64,000 nucleotides of DNA from Deltaproteobacteria bacterium (GTDB lineage: Bacteria > Desulfobacterota > Desulfobulbia > Desulfobulbales > JAGXFP01). Below are positions 1 to 8,418 of the stretch, piece after piece. Within the stretch, counting starts at the first letter, position 1. Each line of letters begins with the position of its first letter. The notes beneath the pieces were generated by a model. The model was given only the letters and a program-made list of their open reading frames with translations, made no database searches and was not told where the DNA came from. Position numbers and translations under genes: made by a program. The stretch is taken from contig JAGVGT010000047.1 in assembly GCA_020056965.1 (NCBI GenBank), positions 23,619 through 87,618 of the forward strand, written 5' to 3'.

Positions 1-613
1 AGCCCATGGCGATTTTATCAGGTTCGGCCAGCATTGTCTCGGTTGCACCAGCAAAATCACAGGTAGCAGGGTCGCGATCGATCAGTTCGACCAGTGCGGC
101 GGGAGCAAAGGCCAGGGGGGCAAAAAGCCGCGCCTCCACCAGCCGCCAACTCCGGCAATGTTCGCGGATGATGGCCAGCCGCTGCGGATCATTGCGGCCG
201 TAGCGTTCGAGGATGTACATCTCCCGCTTCTCCAGACTGACCACCTGTTCGTGGGTGACCCGTTTGTCGGCATAAAAAACGACATCATATTCCGAAAAAA
301 CCCCGAGGGCATTGTCCCGAAAGCGAACATGGTCGCCGACGATCTCCGCCAACTCAGCCAACCCGTGGGCCAGACAAATCTCCCGGCCGTAGGCGGCATG
401 ATCGCGGTCGCTGTCCAGGCAGGCGGTCTTGCCGATATCGTGCAGCAGGGCCGCGGCCACCACCAGGGGCACCGAAAGCTGGTGGCCGCCGGCCCGCAAC
501 TCTTCAGCCAGCCGGGTAGCGATCCGGGCGACGATGATCGAGTGGTCCCTGATATTGGCGAGCATCCGATACTCGTCAATCAACCGGAAGCACTGGGCGA
601 CCGTCGGGATCAT
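1..613 (-). CDS. HD-domain phosphohydrolase-like protein, 3' end beyond the window
   Basis: Reading from an ATG at 613 the minus strand stays open to the window edge, giving 204 residues. The start overlaps the hemE stop as ATGA, so the gene is translationally coupled to hemE. The protein shows an HD signature: an N-terminal His in a DHS stretch (about residue 23), LLHDIGK around residues 56-62, and a later DRDHA. This is the metal-binding pattern of small HDIG-type phosphohydrolases. The substrate cannot be told. The C-terminal part after the HD core is helical and runs off the window. The family call is good; the function is open. Confidence 0.8.
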   Translation of the reverse strand, partial: MIPTVAQCFRLIDEYRMLANIRDHSIIVARIATRLAEELRAGGHQLSVPLVVAAALLHDIGKTACLDSDRDHAAYGREICLAHGLAELAEIVGDHVRFRDNALGVFSEYDVVFYADKRVTHEQVVSLEKREMYILERYGRNDPQRLAIIREHCRSWRLVEARLFAPLAFAPAALVELIDRDPATCDFAGATETMLAEPDKIAMG

Positions 614-1650
614 CCCCGCATTTCCCGGCTGATCTCGTGGACCAGTTTGACCAGCAGCTTGGCCTTGGCCGGATCGGCCTCGGGGACAATGCCATGGCCC
701 AGATTGAAGATGTGGCCGCGGGCGCCCTTGGCCTCCTCCAGCACCATCCGGACCCGGGCGGCCAGCTTGTCTTCCGGCAGGAACAGACAGAGCGGCTCCA
801 GATTACCCTGGATGGAGACGGTCTGGCCGACCTGGCGCACCACATCATCCAGGCCGATCCGCCAGTCAAAGCCCAGAACATCGGCCCCGCAGTGCTTGGT
901 CTGGGGCAGCAGGGTGGCGCCGTGGTTGGCGAAATAGATCAGCGGGATGTCGGTGACCGCCTTCAGGGCATCGATGATCCTTTTTACGTAGGGGTACGCG
1001 AAGTCGCGGAAGTCGCAGGGGGCCAGAACGCCGACCCAGGAGTCGAAGATCTGCAGGGCCTGGGCCCCGGCCGCCACCTGGCCTTTCAGATAGGCGATGG
1101 TGCAGTCGGTGATCTTGTCCAAGAGCTGGCCGTAAAGAGCCGGGTTCTCGTACATCATCCGCTTGGTCAGCAGATAGTTTTTGGAGGAACCGCCCTCGAT
1201 CAGATAGGTGGCCAGGGTAAAGGGCGCCCCGGAAAAGCCGATCAGCGGCACCTTGTTGACCAGCTCCTTCCTGAGGATCCGGATGGTGTCCATGACGTAG
1301 CCGAGATCACCCTCGGCATCGGGAATGCGCAGGGCATCAACCGCCGCCTGGGTGCGAATCGGGCTTGGGAAAACCGGCCCGCGCTTCTCGTGAAACTCCA
1401 GGGGGCAACCCATCTTTTCCAGCGGCACCAGGATGTCGGAGAAGAGGATGGCGGCATCCACCCCGATGATGTCCACCGGCTGCAAAGTCACCTCGGCGGC
1501 CCGCTCCGGGTTCTTACAGAGGTCGAGAAAACTGCCCTTGCTGCGGACCGTATGGTACTCGGGCAGATAGCGGCCGGCCTGACGCATGATCCAGATCGGG
1601 GTATAGTCGGTCTTCTCGCCCTTGCAGGCCTTCAAAAATTCGGTACGCAT
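610..1650 (-). CDS. hemE: Uroporphyrinogen decarboxylase
   Basis: HemE removes four carboxyl groups from uroporphyrinogen III to give coproporphyrinogen III in the cytoplasm. The 346-residue length is normal for the family. The N-terminal family signature IWIMRQAGRYLPEY is present, followed by the substrate-cleft Asp in FSDILVPLE and GFSGAPFTLATYLIEGG. The start is an ATG with GGAG six bases upstream. The HD-domain gene downstream starts inside its stop codon. The next gene upstream on the same strand is ahbD, but about 280 bp of repeats separate them, so a shared transcript is uncertain. See the finding on the possible hybrid heme route. Confidence 0.97.
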   Translation of the reverse strand: MRTEFLKACKGEKTDYTPIWIMRQAGRYLPEYHTVRSKGSFLDLCKNPERAAEVTLQPVDIIGVDAAILFSDILVPLEKMGCPLEFHEKRGPVFPSPIRTQAAVDALRIPDAEGDLGYVMDTIRILRKELVNKVPLIGFSGAPFTLATYLIEGGSSKNYLLTKRMMYENPALYGQLLDKITDCTIAYLKGQVAAGAQALQIFDSWVGVLAPCDFRDFAYPYVKRIIDALKAVTDIPLIYFANHGATLLPQTKHCGADVLGFDWRIGLDDVVRQVGQTVSIQGNLEPLCLFLPEDKLAARVRMVLEEAKGARGHIFNLGHGIVPEADPAKAKLLVKLVHEISREMRG

Positions 1651-1683
1651 GGTGTCTCCACTGGTGAAGGAAATTGGTTAAAG

Positions 1684-1795
1684 TATCGTTCCCATGCTCC
1701 AGCATGGGAACGCACCTCACGGGACGCTCCGCGTCCGAGTCGGCGACGCTGGAGCGTCACCGGACCCGTTCCCACGCTGGAGCGTAGGAACGATA
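1684..1795. repeat. Cluster of palindromic hairpin repeats
   Basis: Four near-perfect palindromes stand in a row: CGTTCCCATGCT/AGCATGGGAACG at 1687-1712, a GACGC/GCGTC hairpin near 1722-1735, GACGCT-GG-AGCGTC at 1745-1758, and CGTTCCCACGCT/AGCGTAGGAACG at 1767-1792. They lie between ahbD and hemE. A related TTCCCACGG/CCGTGGGAA hairpin occurs at 23539-23559. They look like REP-type dispersed elements and encode nothing obvious. Confidence 0.8.
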
Positions 1796-1804
1796 AACAA
1801 ACTT

Positions 1805-1929
1805 GATGGCTAAGCCAGAATGTCGATCTGCAAGGAACAGCGGGTTGCGAAAGCGGAGGCATACTCAGGTATGTCGAGCATTTCGCGAGCTGCTGTGACG
1901 CCGCATATCGGCTTTCTGGCGACGCCATC
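1805..1929. repeat. MITE-like element with imperfect terminal inverted repeats
   Basis: The left end reads GATGGCTAAGCCAGAA and the reverse complement of the right end reads GATGGCGTCGCCAGAA; similarity continues into TGTCGATCTGC against AGCCGATATGC. The element is about 125 bp and ends inside the ahbD stop codon, contributing two of its bases. It looks like a dispersed non-coding repeat. Short open frames across it look artificial. Confidence 0.55.
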
Positions 1930-2992
1930 ATTTCTTCAGCATCTTAAACGGGGTATGCCCGCAGAACGGCTCCTCGTCCATGTAGTCGCCGGTGACCGCG
2001 TAGGCCCGAGCCCGACAGCCGCCACAAACCCCGACGTACTCGCAGGCGCCGCAGCGCCCCTTGTAACTCTTGAAGTCACGCAGGTCCTTGAAGAGCTGCG
2101 AGTTTTCCCAGATATCTTTAAAGGACTGCTCGCGAACATTGCCGGCCGATTTCGGGAAGTAACTACAGGGCAGGACGTTGCCGTCTACATCGATCAGACA
2201 GATCAGCTGCCCGGCCAGACAGCCCTTGGAGCCGCCGGTGGAGAATTGCAGGGTGCGCCGCTTATAGTCGTCGCCCTGTTCCTTCGACTGCTGGAGGACC
2301 ACCCGGTAATAACTGGGGGCGCAGGTGGGCCGGATCAGCATCTCGTCTTCCTGCTTCTCTATCTCGTAGTGCCACTTGAGCAGGTTCTCGTAGTCCTCTT
2401 TGGAGATCAGCTCGTTCATGATCTCCTCGCCGCGGCCGGTGGGAACGATCATAAACATATACCAGGCGGTGGCCCCCAGTTCCTTGGCCAGCTTATAGAG
2501 CTTGGGGATCTCCTCCTGGTTACGCTTGGTAAAGGAGGAGTTGATCAGAAATTTGATGCCCTTCTCCCGGAAGATCCGCATGGCGTTCAGGGTGCCGTCG
2601 AAGGCCCCCGGCACGTTCCTGAAGTTGTCGTGGACCGCGGCGGTGGAGCCGTCCAGACTCATGGAGACCATCTTGATATCGGCCGCCTTGATCTGATCGG
2701 CGATCGCCTCGGTGACCAGGGTGCCGTTGGTGGCCAGACACATCCGCAACCCTTTGGCGCCGCCGTACTTGGCGATCTCGAAGATGTCCGGCCGCAACAG
2801 GGGTTCGCCGCCGGAGAGCACCACCACCGGCGAGGCATAGGAGGCGATATCGTCCAGCACCCGCTTGGCCTCGTCGAAGGAGAAATCGGGATGGCCCTTG
2901 GCCTCCAGTTCGGAGGAGGAGCGGCAGTGCACGCACTTTAAGTTACAACGCCGGGTGGTCTCCCAGGCTATCCATTTCGCTTCGAAATCCAT
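1928..2992 (-). CDS. ahbD: Radical SAM/SPASM heme synthase, AhbD type
   Basis: A 354-residue radical SAM enzyme. The SAM cluster motif CNLKCVHC is at residues 16-23 (CxxxCxxC), followed by the SAM-binding [14 protein letters not shown]. The C-terminal SPASM-like cluster is seen in [21 protein letters not shown] and EEPFC. The [19 protein letters not shown] ending is typical of AhbD and its NirJ/AhbC relatives. AhbD converts Fe-coproporphyrin III to heme b by oxidative decarboxylation of two propionates. I prefer AhbD to AhbC because the protein starts directly with the [11 protein letters not shown] segment and lacks the N-terminal extension I associate with AhbC. The start has AGGAG eight bases upstream. 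AhbC remains an alternative. Confidence 0.8.
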   Translation of the reverse strand: MDFEAKWIAWETTRRCNLKCVHCRSSSELEAKGHPDFSFDEAKRVLDDIASYASPVVVLSGGEPLLRPDIFEIAKYGGAKGLRMCLATNGTLVTEAIADQIKAADIKMVSMSLDGSTAAVHDNFRNVPGAFDGTLNAMRIFREKGIKFLINSSFTKRNQEEIPKLYKLAKELGATAWYMFMIVPTGRGEEIMNELISKEDYENLLKWHYEIEKQEDEMLIRPTCAPSYYRVVLQQSKEQGDDYKRRTLQFSTGGSKGCLAGQLICLIDVDGNVLPCSYFPKSAGNVREQSFKDIWENSQLFKDLRDFKSYKGRCGACEYVGVCGGCRARAYAVTGDYMDEEPFCGHTPFKMLKK

Positions 2993-3128
2993 CGCGGGTC
3001 TCCTGACCGGTAAGGTCGGAAAAAGGGTAGTTATTCAAGAGCATGGACTGGACAATATAGCCAATTACGGACCGTGAACAAAGGGCAAAATTGCCGGGCC
3101 GGGGAAAAAGAGTGAAGGCGAACATATA

Positions 3129-3257
3129 GGCTGAAGACCGAAGGTACAACAACAGCCTCAGCCCCTATACCTTTCCCGGCTGTCCCTTCAGTCTTAAGCC
3201 TGCTTTTTTGTACCTTCAGCCTTCAGTCTTCAGCCTGCTCTTTTCAGCCTTCGGCCT
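3129..3257. repeat. Degenerate CTTCAGCCT/AGGCTGAAG repeats
   Basis: The region between ahbD and phoH carries variants of CCTTCAGTCTTCAGCC and its complement at 3129-3144, 3184-3199, 3213-3235 and 3243-3257. The same motif returns near 12705 and 12901-12927 and at 41008-41028 and 41094-41116. It is a dispersed low-complexity intergenic repeat with no coding content. Confidence 0.7.
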
Positions 3258-3262
3258 GTCTT

Positions 3263-4579
3263 CTACAGATAACTGGCCGCCGCCCCCGCCAGGGTACTGC
3301 GCTCGCTCTTTAAGAGGGTGATATGGCCATGCAGAGCCAGTTCGCGCATCCGTTCCACCGTGTAGGTCAGACCGTTGCTGCTGGAGTCCAGATAGGGGTT
3401 GTCGATCTGGTAGGGGTCGCCGGTCAGCACCACCTTGGTGCCCTCGCCGGCCCGGCTGACGATGGTCTTGACCTCGTGGGGGGTGAGATTCTGGGCCTCG
3501 TCAACGATCACGTACTGGTGGGGAATCGAGCGACCCCGGATGTAGGTAAGGGCCTCCAATTCGATAACGTTATCGTGCATCAGCTTCTCCACCTTCTGCT
3601 TGACCGTCTGCTCCCCGGCTTCGCCCGCCCTGCGACCGGTGGGTCCGAGCAGGAAGGTCAGGTTATCGAAGATCGGCTGCATCCAGTGGGCCAGCTTCTC
3701 GTCCTTGTCGCCGGGCAGGAAGCCGATGTCCTTGCCCATGGGGATGATCGGCCGCGAGACCAGGATCCGGTCATAACGCTTTAAATTGATGGTGGCCTCT
3801 AGGGCGGCGGCCAGGGCCAGCAGGGTCTTGCCGGTGCCGGCCTGGCCGACCATGGTCACCAGCAGGATCTCCGGGTCAAGAAGCAGTTCCAGGGCCATGC
3901 GCTGCTCCTTATTGCGGGGCTTGAGACCGTAGGCCTCGTTGTAGTCGGGCAGGAGCGGCACCAGACGACCGTCACCCTTGCTGCGGGAAAGGGCGGAGTG
4001 CTTCTCGTTTGTCTCGTCGATCAGCAAGACAAACTCATTGGGCGAGGTGGCGCAACTGGCGACCTGCAACTCCTTCTCCTTGTAAAGGTGGTCGATCTGC
4101 GCCCCGGAAACCTTGATTTCACAATGGCCGGAGAAGAGTTCGTCGAAGTTGACCTTCTGCTTCTCGAAGTCCTGCACCTCAATACCCAGGGAGTCGGCCT
4201 TGAGGCGGGCGTTGATGTCCTTGGAGACGAAGATCACCGTCTTCCCCTGCTTGGCCAGGGTGTAGGCCACCCCGAGGATGCGGTTATCGGCCTTGTGCAT
4301 GTCGAGGCCGTGGTCAAGCAATTCCTTCTCGTAATAGATCATCAGGGAACCGCCGTTGTCCATCTTCACCCCCACGCCCAGGTGACCACGCTCCCGCAGA
4401 TGGTCCAGGCTCCGGATCACCTGCCGGGCATTCCTGGCCAACTCGTTGTTCAGGGACTTGAAGGTGTCGAGCTCTTCGATGACCGACATGGGCAGGACCA
4501 CCACGTTATCGCCGAAAGAGTTGATGGAATCGGCATTGTGCAACAGGACGTTGGTGTCCAGCACGAAATATTTTTGCAT
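3263..4579 (-). CDS. PIN-PhoH family ATPase (PhoH2 type)
   Basis: The 438-residue protein fuses an N-terminal PIN RNase domain (residues 1-150; FVLDTNVLLHNADSI with the first Asp, then EELD and ADNRI) to a C-terminal PhoH ATPase. Walker A is VGQAGTGKTLLALA near residue 245; Walker B is YVIVDEAQNLTPHE, followed by a TGDPYQIDNPYLD sensor segment. PIN-PhoH proteins are thought to be RNA helicase/RNases and often sit with toxin-antitoxin-like functions. No partner antitoxin is visible here. The start is an ATG with GGGAG six bases upstream. The gene stands alone between repeat-rich spacers. Confidence 0.93.
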   Translation of the reverse strand: MQKYFVLDTNVLLHNADSINSFGDNVVVLPMSVIEELDTFKSLNNELARNARQVIRSLDHLRERGHLGVGVKMDNGGSLMIYYEKELLDHGLDMHKADNRILGVAYTLAKQGKTVIFVSKDINARLKADSLGIEVQDFEKQKVNFDELFSGHCEIKVSGAQIDHLYKEKELQVASCATSPNEFVLLIDETNEKHSALSRSKGDGRLVPLLPDYNEAYGLKPRNKEQRMALELLLDPEILLVTMVGQAGTGKTLLALAAALEATINLKRYDRILVSRPIIPMGKDIGFLPGDKDEKLAHWMQPIFDNLTFLLGPTGRRAGEAGEQTVKQKVEKLMHDNVIELEALTYIRGRSIPHQYVIVDEAQNLTPHEVKTIVSRAGEGTKVVLTGDPYQIDNPYLDSSSNGLTYTVERMRELALHGHITLLKSERSTLAGAAASYL

Positions 4580-4787
4580 GAATTCTCCCGATCGAATTAC
4601 TGGTGATTTTACCGCTTAAAGCGCACTCCCCCAGCCGCACCCTGGTGCAAATTAGTAACACATCCTCGTTCCGGCAAGTAAAAATAATCCCCGGGGCCAG
4701 GGGTTCAAAACAGCGATGGGACCGGAAAAATCAACCGCCCCCGGATTTTCCCTGCTTTTTTTGCACCATTGCTTTAGATTGTTGAGC

Positions 4788-6452
4788 ATGAAGATCGCCT
4801 TAATCCAGATCAATCCCCATATCGGCAACTTCCGGGGCAACTGCGACAAAATCGCCCGCGGGGCCGAACAGGCCCGGGAAGGCGGCTGCGACCTGGCCAT
4901 CTTTCCGGAACTGGCGATCAGCGGCTATCCTCCGCAGGACCTGCTGGAGCGCCCCTCTTTCATTAACGATCACGACCGGGCCCTGCACGACTTGGTCTCC
5001 CGGGTTAAAGGCATCGGGGTGATGGTCGGCGCCATCACCAGACACACCGCCAAGACCGGCAAGCAACTGCACAACAGCTGCGTGCTCTTCGAAAACGGCG
5101 CCATTCTTGCCTCGGCCCACAAGCAACTCCTACCCTCCTACGACGTCTTCGACGAGACCCGCTACTTCGAGCCGGGCGGGCCTGGCGTACCGGTCTACTA
5201 TAAAGGGTTGAACCTGGTAATGACCGTTTGCGAGGACATCTGGAACGACAAGGACATCGCCGACCGCCAGCTCTACGCCGTCGATCCGGTCGCCGATCTC
5301 CTGGCCAGCCCGGCCGGCGGCGCCGATCTGTTGATCAACATCGCCGCCTCCCCCTTCCGGATCGGCAAGGCCGCCGTCAAGCACCAGATTTTCAGAAATA
5401 TCGCCAACAAGTACGACCTGCCGATCATCTACGTCAACCAGGTGGGCGGCCAGGACTCGCTGCTCTTCGACGGTCACAGCCTGGCCATGGATCGGTTCGG
5501 CCGCACCCTGGCGGTGGCCGGCGGTTTCCGGGAAGAAATCCTGATCATCGACAGCAACACCCTCAAAAAGGGGGTGGAAAAGGAACCGCCCTTCCCCCCT
5601 GAGGACGAACTGCCGGCCGTCTACGAGGCCCTAGTCATGGGCACCCGCGACTATGTCCACAAGTGCGGTTTTAAGGGCGGCATCGTCGGCCTCTCCGGCG
5701 GCATCGATTCGGCCCTCACCGCCGCCATCGCCTGCGATGCCTTAGGGTCGGAGAATGTCTCGGGCGTCGCCCTGCCCTCGCCTTACAGCTCGCAGGAAAG
5801 CATCGACGACGCCCGCCAGCTGGCCGCCAATCTGGGGATCAAGCTGGAGGTAATTCCCATCACCTTCATCTTCCAGGCCCAACTCAAGACCCTGTTGCCG
5901 ATCCTCGGCGAACTGGACCATGGCCCTACCGAACAGAACATCCAGGCCCGCATCCGCGGCAACATCCTGATGGCCCTGTCCAATCGACGCGGCACCATGT
6001 TGCTTTCCACCGGCAACAAGTCGGAGATGGCGGTGGGCTACTGCACCCTTTACGGCGACATGAGCGGTGGGCTGGCAGTGATCGCCGACGTACCCAAGAT
6101 GATGGTCTACGCCCTCGCCCGTTATGTGAACCGGGAACGAGAGATCATCCCCAACCGCACCCTGGAAAAACCGCCCAGCGCCGAACTGGCTCCCAACCAG
6201 AAGGACCAGGATGACCTGCCCCCCTACGAGATTCTCGACCAGATTTTAAGGCTCTGGCTGGAAGAAAACCTGAGCGGGGCCGAGATCATCGCCCGGGGCC
6301 TCGACGCCGCCACCGTCCACGACGTGATCCGCCGGATCAAGACCAACGAGTACAAGCGCAAACAGGCCCCCCTGGGACTGAAAGTCACCAGCAAGGCCTT
6401 CGGCTACGGCCGGCGCTACCCCAACGCTGAGGGCTACCGGGAGGGGAAGTAA
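4788..6452 (+). CDS. nadE: Glutamine-dependent NAD+ synthetase
   Basis: NadE makes NAD+ from deamido-NAD+ using ammonia released from glutamine. The 554-residue protein has an N-terminal nitrilase-type glutaminase with the triad Glu41 (FPELAISGYP), Lys112 (HKQLLP) and Cys148 (TVCEDIW). The C-terminal synthetase has the pyrophosphate-binding SGGIDS loop near residue 303 and LSTGNKSEMAVGYCTLYGDM. I chose the ATG at 4788 because MKIALIQINPHIGNFRGN matches the usual N terminus. An in-frame start 24 codons upstream adds unrelated sequence. The Shine-Dalgarno is weak. Its TAA overlaps the ATG of the cytochrome gene by one base. Confidence 0.97.
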   Translation: MKIALIQINPHIGNFRGNCDKIARGAEQAREGGCDLAIFPELAISGYPPQDLLERPSFINDHDRALHDLVSRVKGIGVMVGAITRHTAKTGKQLHNSCVLFENGAILASAHKQLLPSYDVFDETRYFEPGGPGVPVYYKGLNLVMTVCEDIWNDKDIADRQLYAVDPVADLLASPAGGADLLINIAASPFRIGKAAVKHQIFRNIANKYDLPIIYVNQVGGQDSLLFDGHSLAMDRFGRTLAVAGGFREEILIIDSNTLKKGVEKEPPFPPEDELPAVYEALVMGTRDYVHKCGFKGGIVGLSGGIDSALTAAIACDALGSENVSGVALPSPYSSQESIDDARQLAANLGIKLEVIPITFIFQAQLKTLLPILGELDHGPTEQNIQARIRGNILMALSNRRGTMLLSTGNKSEMAVGYCTLYGDMSGGLAVIADVPKMMVYALARYVNREREIIPNRTLEKPPSAELAPNQKDQDDLPPYEILDQILRLWLEENLSGAEIIARGLDAATVHDVIRRIKTNEYKRKQAPLGLKVTSKAFGYGRRYPNAEGYREGK

Positions 6453-8152
6453 TGTCTTCCCGACTCACCCTGCTGCTTCTGCTGCTGATAGTTTTCGGCC
6501 TCTTGCTCCGGGAAAACCTCGCCAAACGCCCCGACCAACTCTACCAGCTCACCGACGGCCGGATCGACATGTGCCTCTCCTGCCATCAGGAGCGGCTGGA
6601 CGCCGGCCACGACGCCAAGGTCCTGGGCTGCGCGGTCTGCCACCTGGGCGACCCGCTGGCCACGGTTAAAGAGAAGGCCCACCTCGGCATCGTTAAAAAC
6701 CCCGGCGACCTGCGGGTGGTTGACCGAACCTGCGGCCTGGAAGGCTGTCACGCCATCGACGTGCCAAAACTCAAGAACGCCTTGATGGCCACCAACCGGG
6801 GGATCATCGCCACCATGCGCTACTACTGGGGCGAGACCCCCGACCAGAACAGCGACCTGTCGGTGGAGGAACTGCTGAAGAGCGACCAGAACTCCCTGTC
6901 CCTGGATTACTACCGCAAGCTCTGCGGCAGTTGCCATCTCTGGAAACAGAAAAATGACCTGGCCGGCGGCCCCGCCTATTACAACGAAAAAGGCGGCGGC
7001 TGCACAGCCTGCCATGCCATCAAAGGGACCCCAGCCGAAGGCGTTGACCCGGCCAAGATCCATCCGCTGATCAGCAAGAAGGTCCCCACCGAGAACTGCG
7101 TCCGCTGCCACAACCGCAGCGGCCGGATCGGCCTCTCCTACCAGGGGCTCTGCGAGTCGGAGGGCTACGGGGCTCCCATCAAGGAGGGACAGCGGGCGGG
7201 GAAGCAGCTGGCCGATGGCCGCTTCGTCCTGGAACTGGAGGACGACATCCACCACCGCCAGGGTATGAGCTGTATCGACTGCCATACCCGGGAAGAGATC
7301 ATGGGCGACGGCAGCCGCTACGCCCATTACGAGGAACAGCTGGAGATCAGTTGCGCCACCTGCCACAGCTCCAAACCCGGCACCACCAGGAGGAACCGGC
7401 CCCTCAACAACCTGGTGCAGGAGGGCGGCAACTTTCTTCTAGTCTCCAAACTGGACGGCAAAAAACACCCTCTGCACCGGCCCAAGGCCGGGACCTGCGA
7501 CTATCCCGGCCACCACCGGCTGACCTGCGAGGCCTGCCACTCCAGCTGGGCTCCCCAGTGCTACGGCTGCCATGTCAAGCTGGACAAACGCGAAACCCAC
7601 TTGGACAAACTCACCGGCCAGGAAACCCCGGGCTGGTGGGAGGAAGGGCGCACCTCCTTGCGTTACGAAAAGCCGACCCTGGCGATCTGGGGCGGCGAGG
7701 TGGTGATCGTCACCCCCGGCTGCCAGGACATCGTCACCGTCATCGACGCCAGCGGTAAAACCGAAAAGCAGTTCAACTCCCTGACCATGGCCGCCTTAAA
7801 CCCGCACACCATCCAGAAGGGCAGCCGCACCTGCCCGGACTGCCATACCTCCGGCAAGACCGTGGGGCTGGGCGAGGGCACCCTCTGGCGCGAAAAAGGC
7901 CAATGGCGCTTCACCCCCCAGAGTCAGGGCCTGGCGACCGGTGCCGGCCCCACCCCGCCGCTCGACGCCTACGTGGATCTCACCGGCAAACCCCTGCAGA
8001 AAAGCGCCCGGGCCAATTTAAGGCCCTTCAACGGGGAGGAACTGCAAAGAATCCTGCGGGTCGGACTCTGCCTGGAATGCCACCAAGCCCTGGACGACCG
8101 GGCCTGGCGCGGCTATCGGCCCACCACCACCTGTCCGGTTTACCGGGAATAA
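6452..8152 (+). CDS. Exported multiheme cytochrome c with 12 heme-binding motifs
   Basis: The 566-residue protein starts with a hydrophobic segment (residues 5-20) that should act as signal or membrane anchor; no clear cleavage site follows. I count eleven CxxCH motifs (CLSCH, CAVCH, CGSCH, CTACH, CVRCH, CIDCH, CATCH, CEACH, CYGCH, CPDCH, CLECH) and one CX4CH (CGLEGCH). It should carry about twelve c-type hemes in the periplasm or outside the inner membrane and act in electron transfer. The electron donor and acceptor are unknown. The ATG overlaps the nadE stop codon by one base, so the two are translationally coupled, an unexpected pairing. A strong terminator-like hairpin lies about 150 bp downstream. 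Confidence 0.9.
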   Translation: MSSRLTLLLLLLIVFGLLLRENLAKRPDQLYQLTDGRIDMCLSCHQERLDAGHDAKVLGCAVCHLGDPLATVKEKAHLGIVKNPGDLRVVDRTCGLEGCHAIDVPKLKNALMATNRGIIATMRYYWGETPDQNSDLSVEELLKSDQNSLSLDYYRKLCGSCHLWKQKNDLAGGPAYYNEKGGGCTACHAIKGTPAEGVDPAKIHPLISKKVPTENCVRCHNRSGRIGLSYQGLCESEGYGAPIKEGQRAGKQLADGRFVLELEDDIHHRQGMSCIDCHTREEIMGDGSRYAHYEEQLEISCATCHSSKPGTTRRNRPLNNLVQEGGNFLLVSKLDGKKHPLHRPKAGTCDYPGHHRLTCEACHSSWAPQCYGCHVKLDKRETHLDKLTGQETPGWWEEGRTSLRYEKPTLAIWGGEVVIVTPGCQDIVTVIDASGKTEKQFNSLTMAALNPHTIQKGSRTCPDCHTSGKTVGLGEGTLWREKGQWRFTPQSQGLATGAGPTPPLDAYVDLTGKPLQKSARANLRPFNGEELQRILRVGLCLECHQALDDRAWRGYRPTTTCPVYRE

Positions 8153-8303
8153 ACCCAGGCTCGACCAACAGCTCGGGACGACAATGACAATATTTAAATA
8201 AATAATTTTTTACTGCTTGACAACAAACTTTCCCTTTGTGCTATGCTCTCGCTAAAGGGTAAAAAAATCCCCCCCCGATTTTTTTATCTTTCCTCCTAGA
8301 CAA

Positions 8304-8350
8304 GCCGGCCAACCTCACACGCACCCGTGGAAGTTGGCCGGCGTCTTTTT
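8304..8350 (+). terminator. Rho-independent terminator
   Basis: A perfect 10-bp stem GCCGGCCAAC (8304-8313) / GTTGGCCGGC (8333-8342) is followed by GTCTTTTTTT. It lies 152 bp after the cytochrome stop, which is far for a normal 3' end. A TTGACA-like box at 8217 and an A/T-rich second stem with a C8 loop near 8257-8294 suggest it may instead end a short separate transcript. Confidence 0.75.
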
Positions 8351-8418
8351 TTACCGCCCTCATCCGACTCCCGCCGGACCCCGCAATAAAAATCAGCACC
8401 AGCCGGACTAGTCGCGGA

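Noticed and set aside
637..1806. Long plus-strand open frame opposite hemE
   Set aside because: It is the antisense shadow of a GC-rich gene; residues are a Gly/Asp/Gln/Leu mix with no family features, while hemE is complete on the other strand.
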